Positions 26,801-39,700 of a stretch of 64,000 nt of DNA are shown in pieces. The position numbers and the translations under genes were made by a program. The notes under the pieces were generated by a model. That model did not search any database and had not been told where the DNA came from. It was given only the letters and a program-made list of their open reading frames with translations. Location: NCBI GenBank assembly GCA_903772945.1, contig CAICTM010000058.1, positions 62,001 to 126,000 on the forward strand, given 5' to 3'. Source of the DNA: Seminavis robusta (Eukaryota; Bacillariophyta; Bacillariophyceae; Naviculales; Naviculaceae). The stretch's first letter is position 1. Each line of letters starts with the position of its first letter.

Positions 26801-29800
26801 TGGTAGACTGAATCAACAGCATTGGAGCTCGAACAACTGAGAATTCTCAGTTGCCGACACACCATTGCTGAATCAGCCATCTTTTTCCACACCTGCAACA
26901 ATTAAGCCAAATGAAATGTAAGAATGAGCCTACAACTCGTTATCATAGACAATAGATTTGACCCACCTCCTTGGCTGTCTCCGCAACTCGAGCGCTGCCA
27001 GTGCTCTTCGAGTATTCTCGTCCGTTGGATACAAAGCTTTGCTTCAAAGCTATTAGTGCGATAAGATCTACATAGGCACCAGCCTCGCGGAGATACGTGC
27101 CTTGCCATCCCAAGTTGGCGCTTCGGTCTGCGGAGAAGGCAAGAGCAAACAAATCAGGTTCCCCGCAGCGAGTGGAATCCTTCGTGTTCTTCTCCGCTAA
27201 CTCGGCTGCTTTGATCAGTTCTCCAACAATACCACGAATCGCAGCCTTGAATCGATTGATACGTGCTGTCTGCAAGGGCACTGATCGTGTCCATATGAAT
27301 ACCAAGGCCATCACTTGTCTCAAAAACGAGCAGGACGGAAGCACTAGGGGCTGGTTGAGAAAGTCTCCCACAACAGGACTTCCTGACGACGTCAACTCTG
27401 ATGGTGACAAAAGGAAAGTGTGCCACATACGCTTAATTGTTTTCAAGTCTGCTCTCTTGGTACTCGCATCTCCACACTTTGGCAAAAAGAGTTGTTGATT
27501 GGCAACGTAAGCTTCGTGGTGCAATGACAGGGCTCGCTTGACGATGTCTCCGAACTTGTCATCGTTCTTGGGAAGCGCTCCGAAGGCACTGGATCGTAGC
27601 AGAGAGCAAAGATGTTTCATCTCAATTTGGCAAGCGTCAAGCTGCAACGGACTGGGCCCAAGAGCCTCGCCGGAGTTGCTTCCCGAGTTGGAAATGGTTT
27701 TGGTATTGAGGACCCCACGGAGGAGGAGTCTCGATGCAAAGCGGACAGGTAGATCGGATGAAGCTTTCGAGGGGTATTCTGCATCGGCCAAAAACGCAAG
27801 AATTTTCCATGCAGCCTCGATCTCACATTTGGGAAGACCAATTTTGAATTGTGACCATCGCGAAACTGAAGTGGCAGAAACGAAGGTGAAATCAACGATT
27901 GCTCCAACATCCACGTGAGATCCCCTACCAATCTTCGTACCTTTCGATTCTTCCATACGTTGCCCCTCCTCCAACAGCCCAGTCCACGCCCGTTGATCAG
28001 CTGAGGTGACAAATGCACGTTTCTCTCCGTTACTGGCGACTCTCCACTCCTGTGTCGACATGTCAGAGGCAATACAACTGCACACACTCTGTGGCAAATC
28101 CACAACTCTCGAGAGAGCGTCTCTCAGTGGAATCAAGTCATTCAATATGGCTACATCCGTCTTGTTTGTTCCAGCGCTCTGGAAAGGGTTTGCCCATGCT
28201 GCGGGGTGGAAGACCGAATAGAGTGCATCGACCAGCTGCAAAACCACCGCTGAAATGAAAGCCTTACTGTCGTCCTCTGCGAATATCTTGAAAGCAAGCC
28301 CATCGTCGGAGTTTAGCTTGGCATGCAGCCTTTTCTCGATCATTTTGAGTGTTTCCGTCAGAACCGCAACGAAGGAAACGTGGGCGGCTCCTTCTTGGGT
28401 CAGGGCTTCCTGCAGAGTTGTTGAGCAATGCTTATGGAATAGCTTCAATACTGTTGCGAAACCACGAGAAGCCGTTTCATGCGTGCTTGCACCGGTCGCG
28501 GCAGTGAGAAGCTGTGACATGCTCTTGAGCTTGCGAACAAACGCCGCTCGATCATCTGAAGGGCGGAGCCTTTCAACTGAATCGAGAATGTCACCTAGGT
28601 CCTCCGCTCCATGCATGACAGTGCTGTCGTCCTGTTGCCCTCGTCCTGCGGTCGAGTCAGGAGGAATTCGTTTGTCATTGCCCAGGCGTGAAAAAAGTTG
28701 ACGCGTACCCGTTGACGAATAGCGAATTCTGTCGCCGTTAGCGTCTTCGCACTCGGTGCCGCCACGTTGACCAACGGGTTCACTGAGTTCCTGATTGTCG
28801 TTGCGGACCCTGTATTGACGTCGCGAAGACGCCGCGGCGATTTGGGTCCGAGTCTGAAGGGAGCTGTTCGATTTCCGGCGAGCTTGATTGCTGTTCGTTT
28901 TGTAAGGAACTCTTGGTGCTGTCCGGTCTTCTCTCTTCTTAAATCGCCGCCGTGATGAGGCATCAGTTTGCTCTTTCGCAGTGTCGACCGAGTCGTCTCC
29001 ACTAGAACTATCAGCTTTTGCGTGAACGATTTCCAGCAATCTATCCTCAAACGCAGACACCGTGGTCTTACGCTGGGTAGCTCCCTTCTTTCGATGGAGC
29101 CGTCTCGAAGCAACGACCTTTCTTGCTCGCGTCCCTAGGCCATGTCTACGTCCTCTGGTTGCAGGACGCGAGAGCTGCCGTGATATTGTGTCATCGGTTC
29201 GGCTTTCGGTGACATCACGTTGTCTCTTCCTTAAGTTAGATGATCTCGATGTTCTTAGTGGAGAATCCATAGTCTTCATCTCTCGAAGTGGTCCCCTCCG
29301 CCCTTGGTTGTCTCGACGATCTGTAGAACGTTTCTTGTCTCTTTTGGTAATAGCTCTCTGCGAACTCTTTCGCTTCGTCAATGCGTGTTCGTGTCTGTCA
29401 TAAGGTGGGAGGTTGTGGTGGAGCTCATCAGGAACATGTGGGCTGTTTTCAAGTGATGCTGAATGTCGTTCCTCCATGTCGCTATCACTGCTGCCCAGCA
29501 TCTCATCGTCGCCATAGCTGTCACTGCTCTCGTCCTGGCTTCCCTGGAACAAATCATCGGATACGACCAAGCTCCTCTTTGCGTATTGAACTTGATCGAC
29601 CAGCTCGTCGATATCTCGCTGAAGAGCGTCGAACCGAGCGTCCCTGGCGAGAATTTTTAACTCCATTTCTTTACGCATGATCTTCCGCTGCTCTCTTGAT
29701 AGGTTCTTTTTCTCTCTCTTGTATCTCTTTTCGTCCGTCAACTGTTTGACTGCAGACATGCACTGATCAAGGCCATCTCGGATAAGGTTGGTTGTGATTT

Positions 29801-31343
29801 CTTGAATCATCGAGTCACAAGCTGCAGTCAATTCGTGCAAACCGTCGCCATTGTTTGATATCCGTTGATTGACTTTCCGCTGCAGCCGCGCTACACTCAA
29901 CTTGGCATCAGGAATCAACTCACTCTCTAGACGGCTTGCCTCTGTGTCGAAGAAGTTGGGAAGATCCATGTATGCGACATCGGCAGCCCTATCATTAATG
30001 TCTTCAGGTAGATGATCTGCAACGTCTCGGCCTTCCGGCATAATGAAATCCTTCAAGACAAGTCCATTAGGTCCACGTACAGTGTCATCTGCGATCTCAT
30101 GCTGTTCGTCGTCGTCGTCGTCGTGAGTATCGGCAAGCAAGGGGCCACCTTGATGTTCCATGACATCTTGCGAGTCCATGCCACCATGTTCCTGCTCGTC
30201 TGAAGAATCCTCAACTTCATTCTCTCCAATATCCATTGTCAAAAACGACGACGTGTTGTTGTCTGCATTCTCTTCCTCGTCATCACCACAGTCCTCGGCA
30301 ATGCAGTCCTGGCTATCGGATCCTGATCTTGTTGAGGGTGTTCCCACCTCATGATCTTTTGGCGGGCTGAGGTTCTCTTTCTCCGCTGTAGAGGTTCTTT
30401 TGGAAGAGTCCGTTGCTGGAGGAGAACCTACCAACTCTAGCACAGAAGTGGATCTATCATTCATACGTTGCTTTTTCCTTGTCCGTCTCTGGGGATTGTT
30501 GTTCGTTGGTGGGATCTTGTTGGTTGCTCCATCCCCTGTTGTTTCTGAGACCCTCTCCTTTCGTCTGTATTTCTCCCTGATTCTTCCTACAAATCTGCGC
30601 TTCGTCACTCGACTCAAATCTTCATCGCTGTCTTCTAAGTCTGCACCATCAGTGGCTATACTGTGATCCACCGTAGATGATTGCTTCTCGCGGTTTTGTT
30701 TTCTTTCTTCCTCTGCCCTGACTCTCTCTGCCTCAGCTTCCTCCTCTCTTTCCCTGAGGTATGCTTCGTCCTCTTCCGCTCTAGTTTTCACCCTCTTAAA
30801 CAAAGCATCTTTTTTCTTTTTGATGTCCTCAAGGCTTTCCTGCTCTTCATCCTCAGATAACGAATCATACGCTGCTTCTTCAATAGGATTGTCTTGCTTA
30901 TTGTTGCAATTCTTCTTGCTCTTGTCTCCACTGCTTCTCTGAGCGTCGTATCGGCGTTGCAGAGTGCTGTAGTTAAAAAGGAATTTTGTGTGGACAGAAT
31001 CACAAGATCCACAATCTTCTCTGAACGATAAACACCAGGTACATCGTTCCGTTCTTTTGGATCGATCACGCAAGGTTGTTTCCTGTCGATGGGTATCATA
31101 CTCTGGCGCCAAGACAATATACTCCAGTGAAATGGTCTTTTCCTTTCGCCTGTCTACCACATACTGAACATCGACAGTACGACCCTCCCGATCGATGGCT
31201 TTGACTCTGGCGATTCCGCCTTGTTTGTTCATTCCGGGCCATGTACGATCTTCGACTTCCACATGACAGTCCACTACCAGGGACTCCAAAATGTCATTGG
31301 CCGCGTCATTGGTGGCGCCATCTTGGGATGATGGCAAAGACAT
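23873..31343 (-). CDS. Very large nuclear protein of unknown function, Tudor-like N-terminus
   Basis: Three exons, 31343-26967, 26892-26119 and 26065-23873. All joins are phase 0 (TAKE|VWKKMADS and LIHSK|LALTKQTH). Total about 2447 residues. Residues ~25-80 resemble a Tudor/chromo-like barrel (GGIARVKAIDREGRTVDVQYVV...LEYI), followed by a Cys pair cluster (CTWCLSFREDCGSC). About 150-900 is charged, disordered and nuclear in style, with acidic DDDDDEQHE tracts, a coiled stretch near 190-230 and many basic KR clusters. From about 930 on it is alpha-helical and globular-looking (LVDALYSVFHPAAW, CEIEAAWKILAFLADAEYP), with no family I can name with confidence. An MMS22/Mus7-type genome-stability scaffold is one guess from size and style only. 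The second join (acceptor CAAAG) is the least certain. Confidence 0.6.
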
Positions 31344-31609
31344 GGTAGTAGTGTCACTACTGCCACTTTGCTCCTTCGTCTACTTCTCCTGATATCTATA
31401 CCGGTAGTCTTGATCTTGTATTGGCAGCTGACAGCTTCTAGCTAGCTAGTAGAGCCACCCTTCTTCCTTGTCGTTTTGTTTGGAATGTTGACTTCTGTGG
31501 TGTCTTCCAACAACAACAAAAAAGGGGTAAGTTTTGGCGCCACAAATCGATTCAGATTTAGAGGTTTACCTCGGCAGGTAAACTGCCTGAGTTCTCAACC
31601 CCTTTAATG

Positions 31610-31671
31610 CTATTTCCTATTTCCTATTTCCTATTTTCTATTTCCTATTTCCTATTTCCTATTTCCTATTC
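31610..31671. repeat. Heptamer microsatellite (TTTCCTA)n
   Basis: Eight to nine head-to-tail TTTCCTA units, one with a C-to-T change (TTTTCTA). Confidence 0.92.
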
Positions 31672-31870
31672 CGGTGAAGCCAAAGTATAAGGATAGAGAT
31701 AGTCATAAGCCAACCAAACTGAACATTGATGGTTCAATACAAGTTAGGGGTAGGAATAAATCAAAACATTTAAGGTTAGTGCAATCAGCACAACAGCACA
31801 ATAAGCCAGCAGGAGCTGTAAAGGTTAGAGTTACAATAAGGGAATGGCAGCTGGTAAATTATAGAGTATT

Positions 31871-31998
31871 GGGCGGCAACACACGACGTAGTCGGGTGTT
31901 GTCGCCAGGGCTACCTTAATAAAACGAAGGTTGCAATGAGGGAATGAATGATACCGGGCGGCAACACACGACGTAGTCGGGTGTTGTCGCCAGGGCTA
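31871..31998. repeat. Duplicated 43-bp unit forming strong hairpins
   Basis: Identical 43-base copies at 31871-31913 and 31956-31998, starting 85 bases apart. Each holds two 16-base arms (GGCGGCAACACACGAC and GTCGGGTGTTGTCGCC) separated by only GTA. Fourteen of 16 positions pair by strict complement, and one of the other two is a G-U wobble in RNA. The upstream flanks also resemble each other (GTTACAATAAGGGAATG versus GTTGCAATGAGGGAATG), so the duplication is larger than the identical core. Confidence 0.88.
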
Positions 31999-32444
31999 GC
32001 TTGAAAGATGGGTGCAATCTCGAACATGATCCTCCTTCTTCTATCTGTCTTTCTGCCGAGGTATCGCAGCTCCCGCTGACTTATTCAGGATTTAAAGCTT
32101 TTCATGTTTTGAATAAAAAAGAAGACAGGGGGTCAACAGCACCACAATGTAGCTAGCCAGTTTAGTCTTGGTTTGCTAGTGACTCAATCAAGCAAGAAGA
32201 AGAAGAAAAACAAGTCCTCTGCATCAACAGCAAACAGTGTTGTTGTTGTTGCCATCTCCTTGTGATTACTACTAGCTAGTAGTGGTCATACCATCTACCA
32301 CTACTCCACAAGAAGAAGCTGCTTGATTCAAAGTGCTTCCACTGTAAAAGTCAAATTCTGATCTGTACTGTATTGCATACTATTTGATCAATGTAGTTTC
32401 CTGCTGCCCATACCGTTTATGGTTCATCGTGGGAACAATTTACT

Positions 32445-32475
32445 GTTTACCGTTTACCGTTTACCGTTTACCGTT
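32445..32475. repeat. Heptamer microsatellite (GTTTACC)n
   Basis: Four full GTTTACC units plus partials. Single or paired copies of the same word, in both orientations, are scattered over the next 300 bases. Confidence 0.88.
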
Positions 32476-32844
32476 CATACATTGACTTGTTCAAAAGAGG
32501 ACAATATCTGTGTACGATATACGGTTTACAGTTTTACAAATTAAAGTTGATTTACGATATACGATAAACGGTATCCTCCCTCCTGCAATGTCTCCAAAGA
32601 AGCAAGGCACAACCCAAAGCCACAGCAGATAAATGGTAAACGGTAAACAGTACACAAAATAATTGAAACGGTACACGGTAAACCGTGTTGAATTCTCTTT
32701 ACAAAAATATCAAAGAGAAAAACTGCGGTAAACGGTATACCGTTTGGGCTGGCCACATGTGCACATTGTGTACCGTATACCGTATCCGCCACCTCATTGG
32801 TGATGACTAAATTTTTAGGCAGAAGTGGGTGGGCCTGGAAGTCC

Positions 32845-33072
32845 CCCGATTGGCGATCGTGGAAGTCGCGAAAAGTCGTTAAAGTTGCGAAAGTCGTTAA
32901 AGTCGCGATAGCAGTCGTTCTAATGTCGCGCAGGACGCACAAGTCGCGATTCAAGTCGCTCCAAGTCGCAATTTGGTACTAGTAAAAAGCTAGTAAGGTC
33001 GCACTAAGTCGCGCAAGTCGCGAAAGTCGCGCTCCAAGTCGCAGTAGTCGCGCTCAAGTCGCGATAATTACG
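32845..33072. repeat. Degenerate AAGTCGCG octamer array
   Basis: Roughly twenty copies of AAGTCG(C/T)(G/T) or close variants at irregular spacing over about 230 bases, interrupted by a CTAGTAAAAAGCTAG stretch. The pattern is visible directly. The function is unknown. Confidence 0.8.
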
Positions 33073-33765
33073 TCATCGAGGGACTTCCTGCGACGTTGTG
33101 GTGCTGTTGACCCGCTGAAAAGCTTCCTTTGCCGCTCAAAATTGGATCTGTAAAAGACAACCCTTGGTTATAAGATTGAGCCTCGACCCTGACAGTCGAG
33201 TTCCTCAAAGCTGGTTGTCTTTTTAAAAAATCTAATCTACCCCCAATTTAGGGGCCGATTTAGGGGCGAATTCCCAACGGGCGGATTCCCATTTCGGACG
33301 AGAAACCCCTCCCTCATCAGAGTTTCCGAAGCGGAAGACGAAGATCCACAGACCCACATTATCGATTCAAAGATGGACGAAGACAACAGCAAGAGAGGCC
33401 CACCCCGCAACACAGTCGCACTGCCTGAGCACCAGAAGCGAACAAAATAACGCACAAATCATTTTCATGCCAGCAAGCTCGATGTTTCCACCAAACAAGC
33501 TGCAGGAGCGCTCATGTGCACCTTCGGTCCTGCGGAGGCGACAGCAAAGCAGTCCGCTCTCCTGATCCGAGCCATGGGAACTAAGAATACACCTGGGAAT
33601 TTTGAAGTCTACTAGAGCTAGCTGGCTTCTAGCCAGCAAGCAAGAGAGAACCACGCAAAGATCGATCAAGATGGGGTCTTCCGGCTGGTAACTTCAAATC
33701 TTTTTTATTATTACTGTTCAAGTTTCCACAGAACTTGGGTCTGTGACGGCTTGGTCCACTAGTAC

Positions 33766-36700
33766 CTACTTGGTATTGGCAAAGACCTGCTCCACTTTTC
33801 CTGCCACTTCCTTTGCAAGCCTTTCTTCTCGCTCTACTTCAGCCGAGCTATCCAATCCGATCCAAGTTGGTGGTGCATGCGCAGGCAAAGAAGCAATCCA
33901 TTCCAAGCAGTTGTCCTTCGAGGTGTTCTCTGGTAGTGTGGGGCCATCCGAAATGCTTGGGACCAACTTGAAATCCAAATCAAAGCAATCCTTGGTGAAT
34001 AAAGAGTTCACCAAGTTGTCCATCACTTCTTGATCAGAGCTTGCTGTGACTCGGCCACCAAACACACCTTTGCAGAGGGTGGCACGAATGGCATCCCACG
34101 GAAGCTTCTCAGGATCCAACATTGTCTGCTTTCCGCCCATTTCGTTTTCAATCAGGGCATCGATGACATCCAAGGCATGAGTGGCATCAGCCTCCGTGAA
34201 TTCATAACGCTCCGACCATCCAGATGGGACGTATCGAAGACGTTCCTGAATGACGGCATGAGTCCAACCCAGAACCAAGTACAGGCGATTTCGGACGGGG
34301 GCTTCAAACCGATCCTTGGAAATACCCGAAAAGAATCGAGAAATCGAAGCCTTGATTCCAGTGGGTGCTTCAGCAATGATTGTGTCACTGATGCGCAACA
34401 ATGCCGTAGGTAGGCGTGGGCTGATTTCGCTCGTGATAAAGAGGCGGAAGTCCGGGTTTGTTCCCGCTCCAAGGGAATGCAACGTCTTGACAAATGATTC
34501 ACTAAGCCAGTCTGTGCAAAGGTGGGCGTTCTTTAGCATGACCCATGTTCCTCTCTTCGATGCACCACTGACCAGTGAATCAGCAATACCGAATCCTTCA
34601 GAGGATCCCATAGCAACAGCCTTCAAATCCTTTCCCAATTCTCTTGCCATGGCTTCCACACGGCCACTCACATCGTGACCAGGAGCACTGCAGAGCAGAA
34701 GTGGCACAGTTGCACCTATCTCTTGTTCGGTCACCTCGGCGAGTTCATTCAGTGCTCTTCCTTGCCAGGGGAACTCATTTCCAAATACTTCTGTGAAAGC
34801 GGCAATGAGGTCATCCGAGCTCTTTGGTTCGCTGCTGCCGATGGACTCGTCGCCGGTGAAAATCCGTGCGAGAAGCACAGAGAAAACCATCTTGTCGTCA
34901 ACCTGTAACCCACGTCCAATGCGCGCAGCAACTTCAGCAAAGAGCGCCTTCTTCAGCTGGACAGTTCGCGCCGCTGCATCATCGTCGCCAGACTTTGCAT
35001 TCTTTTGCAAGATGTCTTCTAAAATTGACATGAACGTAGTTGAGGTGAACTCGTACAAGAAGCTAATTTCACGCATGGCTTCCAGGAGCACAAACAACCT
35101 TCGACAAACGAGTGCAAACGGTTCAAATTCAGCAACGGCCTTGTGCACCTGATCCATAATCTCAGCGCTGTGCGAGATCTGTTCCTCGACCTGGGATCCC
35201 TCCTTCATCAGCACCTCCATACCCTCCACTACGCGATCGTCGTCAAGAATGCTGCCTTCACATGCACTGATGGTATTCAGCATCTTGTCCTCAAGCTCCC
35301 TCAACTTGACGTTTTGCTCTCCTTGGAGCTTCAAGAGCGATGCACGTTGTGCTTCAAGCTCTGGTTTCTCGATCTTAATCACTTGGCTCAAGCTCTGGCT
35401 CTGCAAACTGTCAGGGGTAACAGTGAAGTTGATTAGCGTGACACGGCTACACAAGTCAGGGGTCAGCTGGACGGCAGGATTCTTCGTGCTGAGGATGATC
35501 TTGAACTTGGGACTGTAGTCAACATCCTCAGTCCCGATACGAACAAGGGTTCTTCCTCCAGTGCGCTGATGTTCCCGATTCAACAGAGGATTGAGAACAG
35601 GGTCAATCTTCTCAACATTTTCAACAAGAAGAGTGGTGCCGAAACGAACGGCCCCGGCAAGGGTCTTCATGAATGCCTTGTCGACAAAGCTTGTCTTTTG
35701 AATTCTCTCGTCTTTGTGCTTGTTCATCAAGAACTAACAATTTGATGTAACAAATACGGTGGTGAGTCGAGTCCAGATACACCTAGCATCCATCTAACCC
35801 TGCCCTATCAACATCCATCCTACGGAGCATTCACTTACATCAATTGCAGCTCCCGATGGGTCAATGACAAGAGGGAAGCGGATACAATGATCCAAGATAA
35901 CTCCATTCTCCAGACTGAGCTGATCGCCAGGAAGCCCTTGCGACTGCCAAGTGAGACGTTCGGATGCGGCGCTCAGTGATTCGACAAAGCCCAATTCAGG
36001 ACGATGTTCAATTCCAAGGAGGTCCAGAGAGTTCTCCCATTTCTGCATCAGAATAGAGCGGGTCTTGAAATCGAAGAAACCAGAGTAGGTGAGGAATGAT
36101 GCCATGAGCAAGCAGTCGCCAACAAGGCCACGCATCATAAATTGGAACCCGTCAGAGCTCTTCGACCAACGTTCACTTTCGTGGCCCAAGCTCTTAAGCA
36201 AACTCTCGGCGCGCTCAACTTTCGTTTTCACAGTTTCCATCGCCGTCTTCAGCGCTTCTACATCGCGGATCAAGAGAGCGTAGTCAGCCTTGTACTGAGC
36301 GATAGAACTCTCGAGCTTGTTGACTTCGTCATCGAGACGTTGCTTTTCAGACTTGACTGACGCAGCTGCTTTCTCTAGCTGTTCCACTTCTTCTCGTAAC
36401 GGTTGGACGCGGTTGTAGACTGAAGAGTACTTGATCTGAGATTCTGCCCATTTGAAAAGGGGACCACACGCCTTGCTGCTCCTCATCACACTCTCAGCAG
36501 TAAGATCCGGGTTGCCATCCATATATTTTTCCTGTTGGTCAAAGGGATAAGGATGAGGGTTGTGTGCACAACGGGAAAGCACATAATTACACTTCTCTTT
36601 GTACTCACCTTTACAATCTTGATGCGCTTAGCGGACAACTTATCTGCATCAAAGTTCAAAATCGATGGGATGAAATCGGTCTTCGCCAAAAGCTTTCGAA

Positions 36701-39700
36701 CGTCTGCCCAATCCACCTTCGTCTCTCTTTGTATAATTGAAAAGAATTGAGATTTAACGTTGATAAACTGTCAAAGCTTTTTGTAAAAGTGATAACGTAC
36801 CCAAGCATCGTTGCCACGCATTCGAGCGTCAATTTCACCTTGTCAGGTGGACTCTTCAGGTTACGGACCTCGTCGAGATCTCTCTTTTTGATACCACGGA
36901 CACTGGGGTTGGTTGCAAGATAACGAATGAGAACGGCACCACACAAATACACATGATTGACCACAACACAATCCTTCCCGGCAGCTTACCTGGTCTGCGC
37001 CTCTTGCAACGCAGGCTCGGCCTGGTCCAGATCCCTCTGAGCTTCATCCTTTCTCTTGTCAATCTCAACTTGCTGCGTTTCGACTTCGGCACTGACCTTT
37101 TCTGCTTCGGCCTTGCTTCGTTCTGCTTCATTCTGATCGGCCACCATTTGCTGCAGTTTGTCGTTTGCAAGGGCCTCCTTCTTCTTGAGTTCAGCCGTTG
37201 TCGCACTGAGTCCTTTCTTGAGCTCTCCTACGTTCTCTTGTGTTTGCTGGAGTTTCTCGAGACCCGCATTGATGTGAAGCTGCTGATCCTCCACCGTCTC
37301 CCTACGATTCGTCATGCACGTCATAAAGTTTTGGATAAGAGCGAGGTAGTCTCGTGGAGACATAAAAGTCCTTGTAATACTGCTAGCTGCAGAACCAACT
37401 TCTTCAGCGATTTGCTTGGTGGTGAGATGTAAATCGACCAATGCAGCAACAACCGCTTGGCGTAGGCCTCCTCTACCGGCACCTTCAAAGACATCCTCCA
37501 CACGTCGCATGAGCGGTTCTCCGTCGCCAATGCCCCAGGCACCCCCAACTGCTTCAGTGTCTCCCAAATCTCTTTAATTGTGGCACAGCAAAGAATGATG
37601 TGCAAAGTCAGAATCAAAAATGCTTCATGATGGAAATTTAGACTCCGGCGGTACTTACAATCTTAGTGTAAACTCTTTTCCAACTTCCGCCAAAGCCTTG
37701 TCACCCCAGGTTCCGAACCAATCAATGACACAACGATTGAACAAGGCAGGACTGGTGGTAGATCTGTTCTTCCAGTCCCCTCCACTTGGATTGACTGTGA
37801 ATACCACATGGAGGTCGCGTTGGACGATTGTTGTGAATCTCCTGAAGATTTCCTCCTCTGTATCCAGAATCACACCGTCGCGTGCGGCACTGTCACGGCT
37901 TGCACTCATCAAAGCGGTGTAATCGTCGCCTTCGAACAGACCAGGCACCTCACCACTCGCCAGTAGTGCGTTCATAGACTCCAGGAATCCTGCCGACAGT
38001 ACATTGGCCTCATCAAAGATGAAGCTGCAGGCAATAGAAGCATGAGTATCGATGGAAGTCATCGGGTCAAACAGAAACACACGACGCAGGCTCGTGGTTT
38101 ACTTACCAGATCTTTTCTCCTTCAACACCAACGCGGCGCATGACTGTTCTAAGATCTTCACAGAAATCGTCCATACCGTACCGTGAATGAGCCTTGATTT
38201 GGAAGATACTCAGCCCGTTCATCCAGCTGACAAACTTGCTGAGTACTGTCTTTCCGGCACCTGAATCTCCAGCCAACAAGACATGGCCCATGGGTTGCCT
38301 CAGCACGCGGTCGATTCTCAGTACGTGCTCTAGAACCTCATCGAAGACGACCAATGGCACATCAAGCTCCTCCTCGTAAAAGACCTTCAACCTGGCAGTC
38401 AAAAAATCCTTCAGCTCGCTCCTTCCAATTTGACGAGTGTCCTTGCTCACCCAATTGGTATAGAAAAGAGGGCGCGCCAGTGCAACATCAAAGTCAACAT
38501 GCGCAAAGTGTTTCTTTGCCACTTCATCAAGCAATTCATTGCACCATTTTCGGTCTTCTTCCTCCACAAGTCGATCAGAGAACAGACGAAGCCCCTCGTG
38601 TGCCCAAATGCGCACCAGCTCTTCTCCAGTGAGGCCTTGGTCCATATGCACAACAGCCTCATAAATTCCGCGGACCCAGCGGCTCAATTCCCGCGGAGAG
38701 TAGAAGTACTGAGGCTGAATGTCGGGTGTGAATCGCTTCTGGCTCTCTGTGTAAACTTCCACCATCGCACCCGTGAGTGCATTGGTTTCACCCTTGAGGT
38801 TGGGGAACATTTTCAGCATACCACCATTGAAGGTGGAATAGATCTGCATCAACGAGTCTGTCTCGGGGAAGTCAACAAGCAGCAACGGGACATGGCGCAA
38901 GAATCGATGAGAAAGAGGGAATCGGCCCGAATCCGTTGGAGGGTTGCAGGCGCCCACGAACTGAATGCGGTTGATCTTTATCCAAACATTGTCGTTCCTC
39001 CAGAAACCTCCCTGCTCCACCAGTTGCCGCATGAACATAATAACACGTTGCGTCCCATAGGCATCTTCTTCGGGTAGATTGATCTCATCGCAGAACACAA
39101 CCAACCAAGAGGTAGCACCCAGGCTCTCACTGGGTTCCAAAACAATGTCTTTTCCACGGCGAACGTACGTGCAGTACTGAGCAAATATCTTCAAAATAAT
39201 TTCAGGTGTCGTTCGACTCGAAAAGTTGAGACTTGCAAGGACAACACCCTCCACAGACTGAAGAACGTTTGTAAGTGTCATGGTCTTTCCTGATCCTGGA
39301 GGTCCACACAGGATCAGCGGTGTCCTGGAGTGCAGCCAGGCGGAAAGGATGTCAGAGTGTCTCAAGGTGTCCGTCGTGGTAATGACCACGTCGCTGGAGC
39401 TAACCCTGTGACTTTCAATTTCCATCCGTGGAACACTGGAGCTCCAGAGCTCAAGTTCGCCATCGTCAACTCGCACACGGTAGTCAAACAAACTGTTTTC
39501 ATTGCCACCAGGTAGTAAGACCCCACTCGTACGAGCAAGCATGTCGCTAAACTTCTTGCGTACTTCCCATGAGGCTGATCCACAGAAACTCCACATCAGA
39601 GAATGCAGCAACCACCGTTTCGAAAACTTCTCCATATGTTCGCCGGTGATTGGGAAGTCCGGATGATTCTCGTCATAGGCAATCGCCAAGTTGATACCCT

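Larger units (their letters stand above)
31344..33765. other. Repeat-rich intergenic region, 2.4 kb
   Basis: This lies between the start of the large nuclear gene and the 3' end of the dynein gene (both minus). It contains, in order: a CTAGCTAGTAG motif near 31440; a TTTCCTA heptamer array; a duplicated 43-base hairpin unit; a region dense in GTTTACC/CGGTA words (about 32400-32800); and an array of AAGTCGCG-like octamers (about 32840-33075). The 33240-33670 part has short unsupported open frames. No gene is recognised. Confidence 0.6.

Noticed and set aside
31674-31919. 81-codon open frame in the repeat-rich gap
   Set aside because: It runs into the hairpin repeat, is strongly basic, and has no homologous look or conserved start context.
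33270-33610. Possible decayed coding sequence
   Set aside because: Some frames stay open for 80-90 codons, but no start, splice structure or recognisable protein segment supports a gene.
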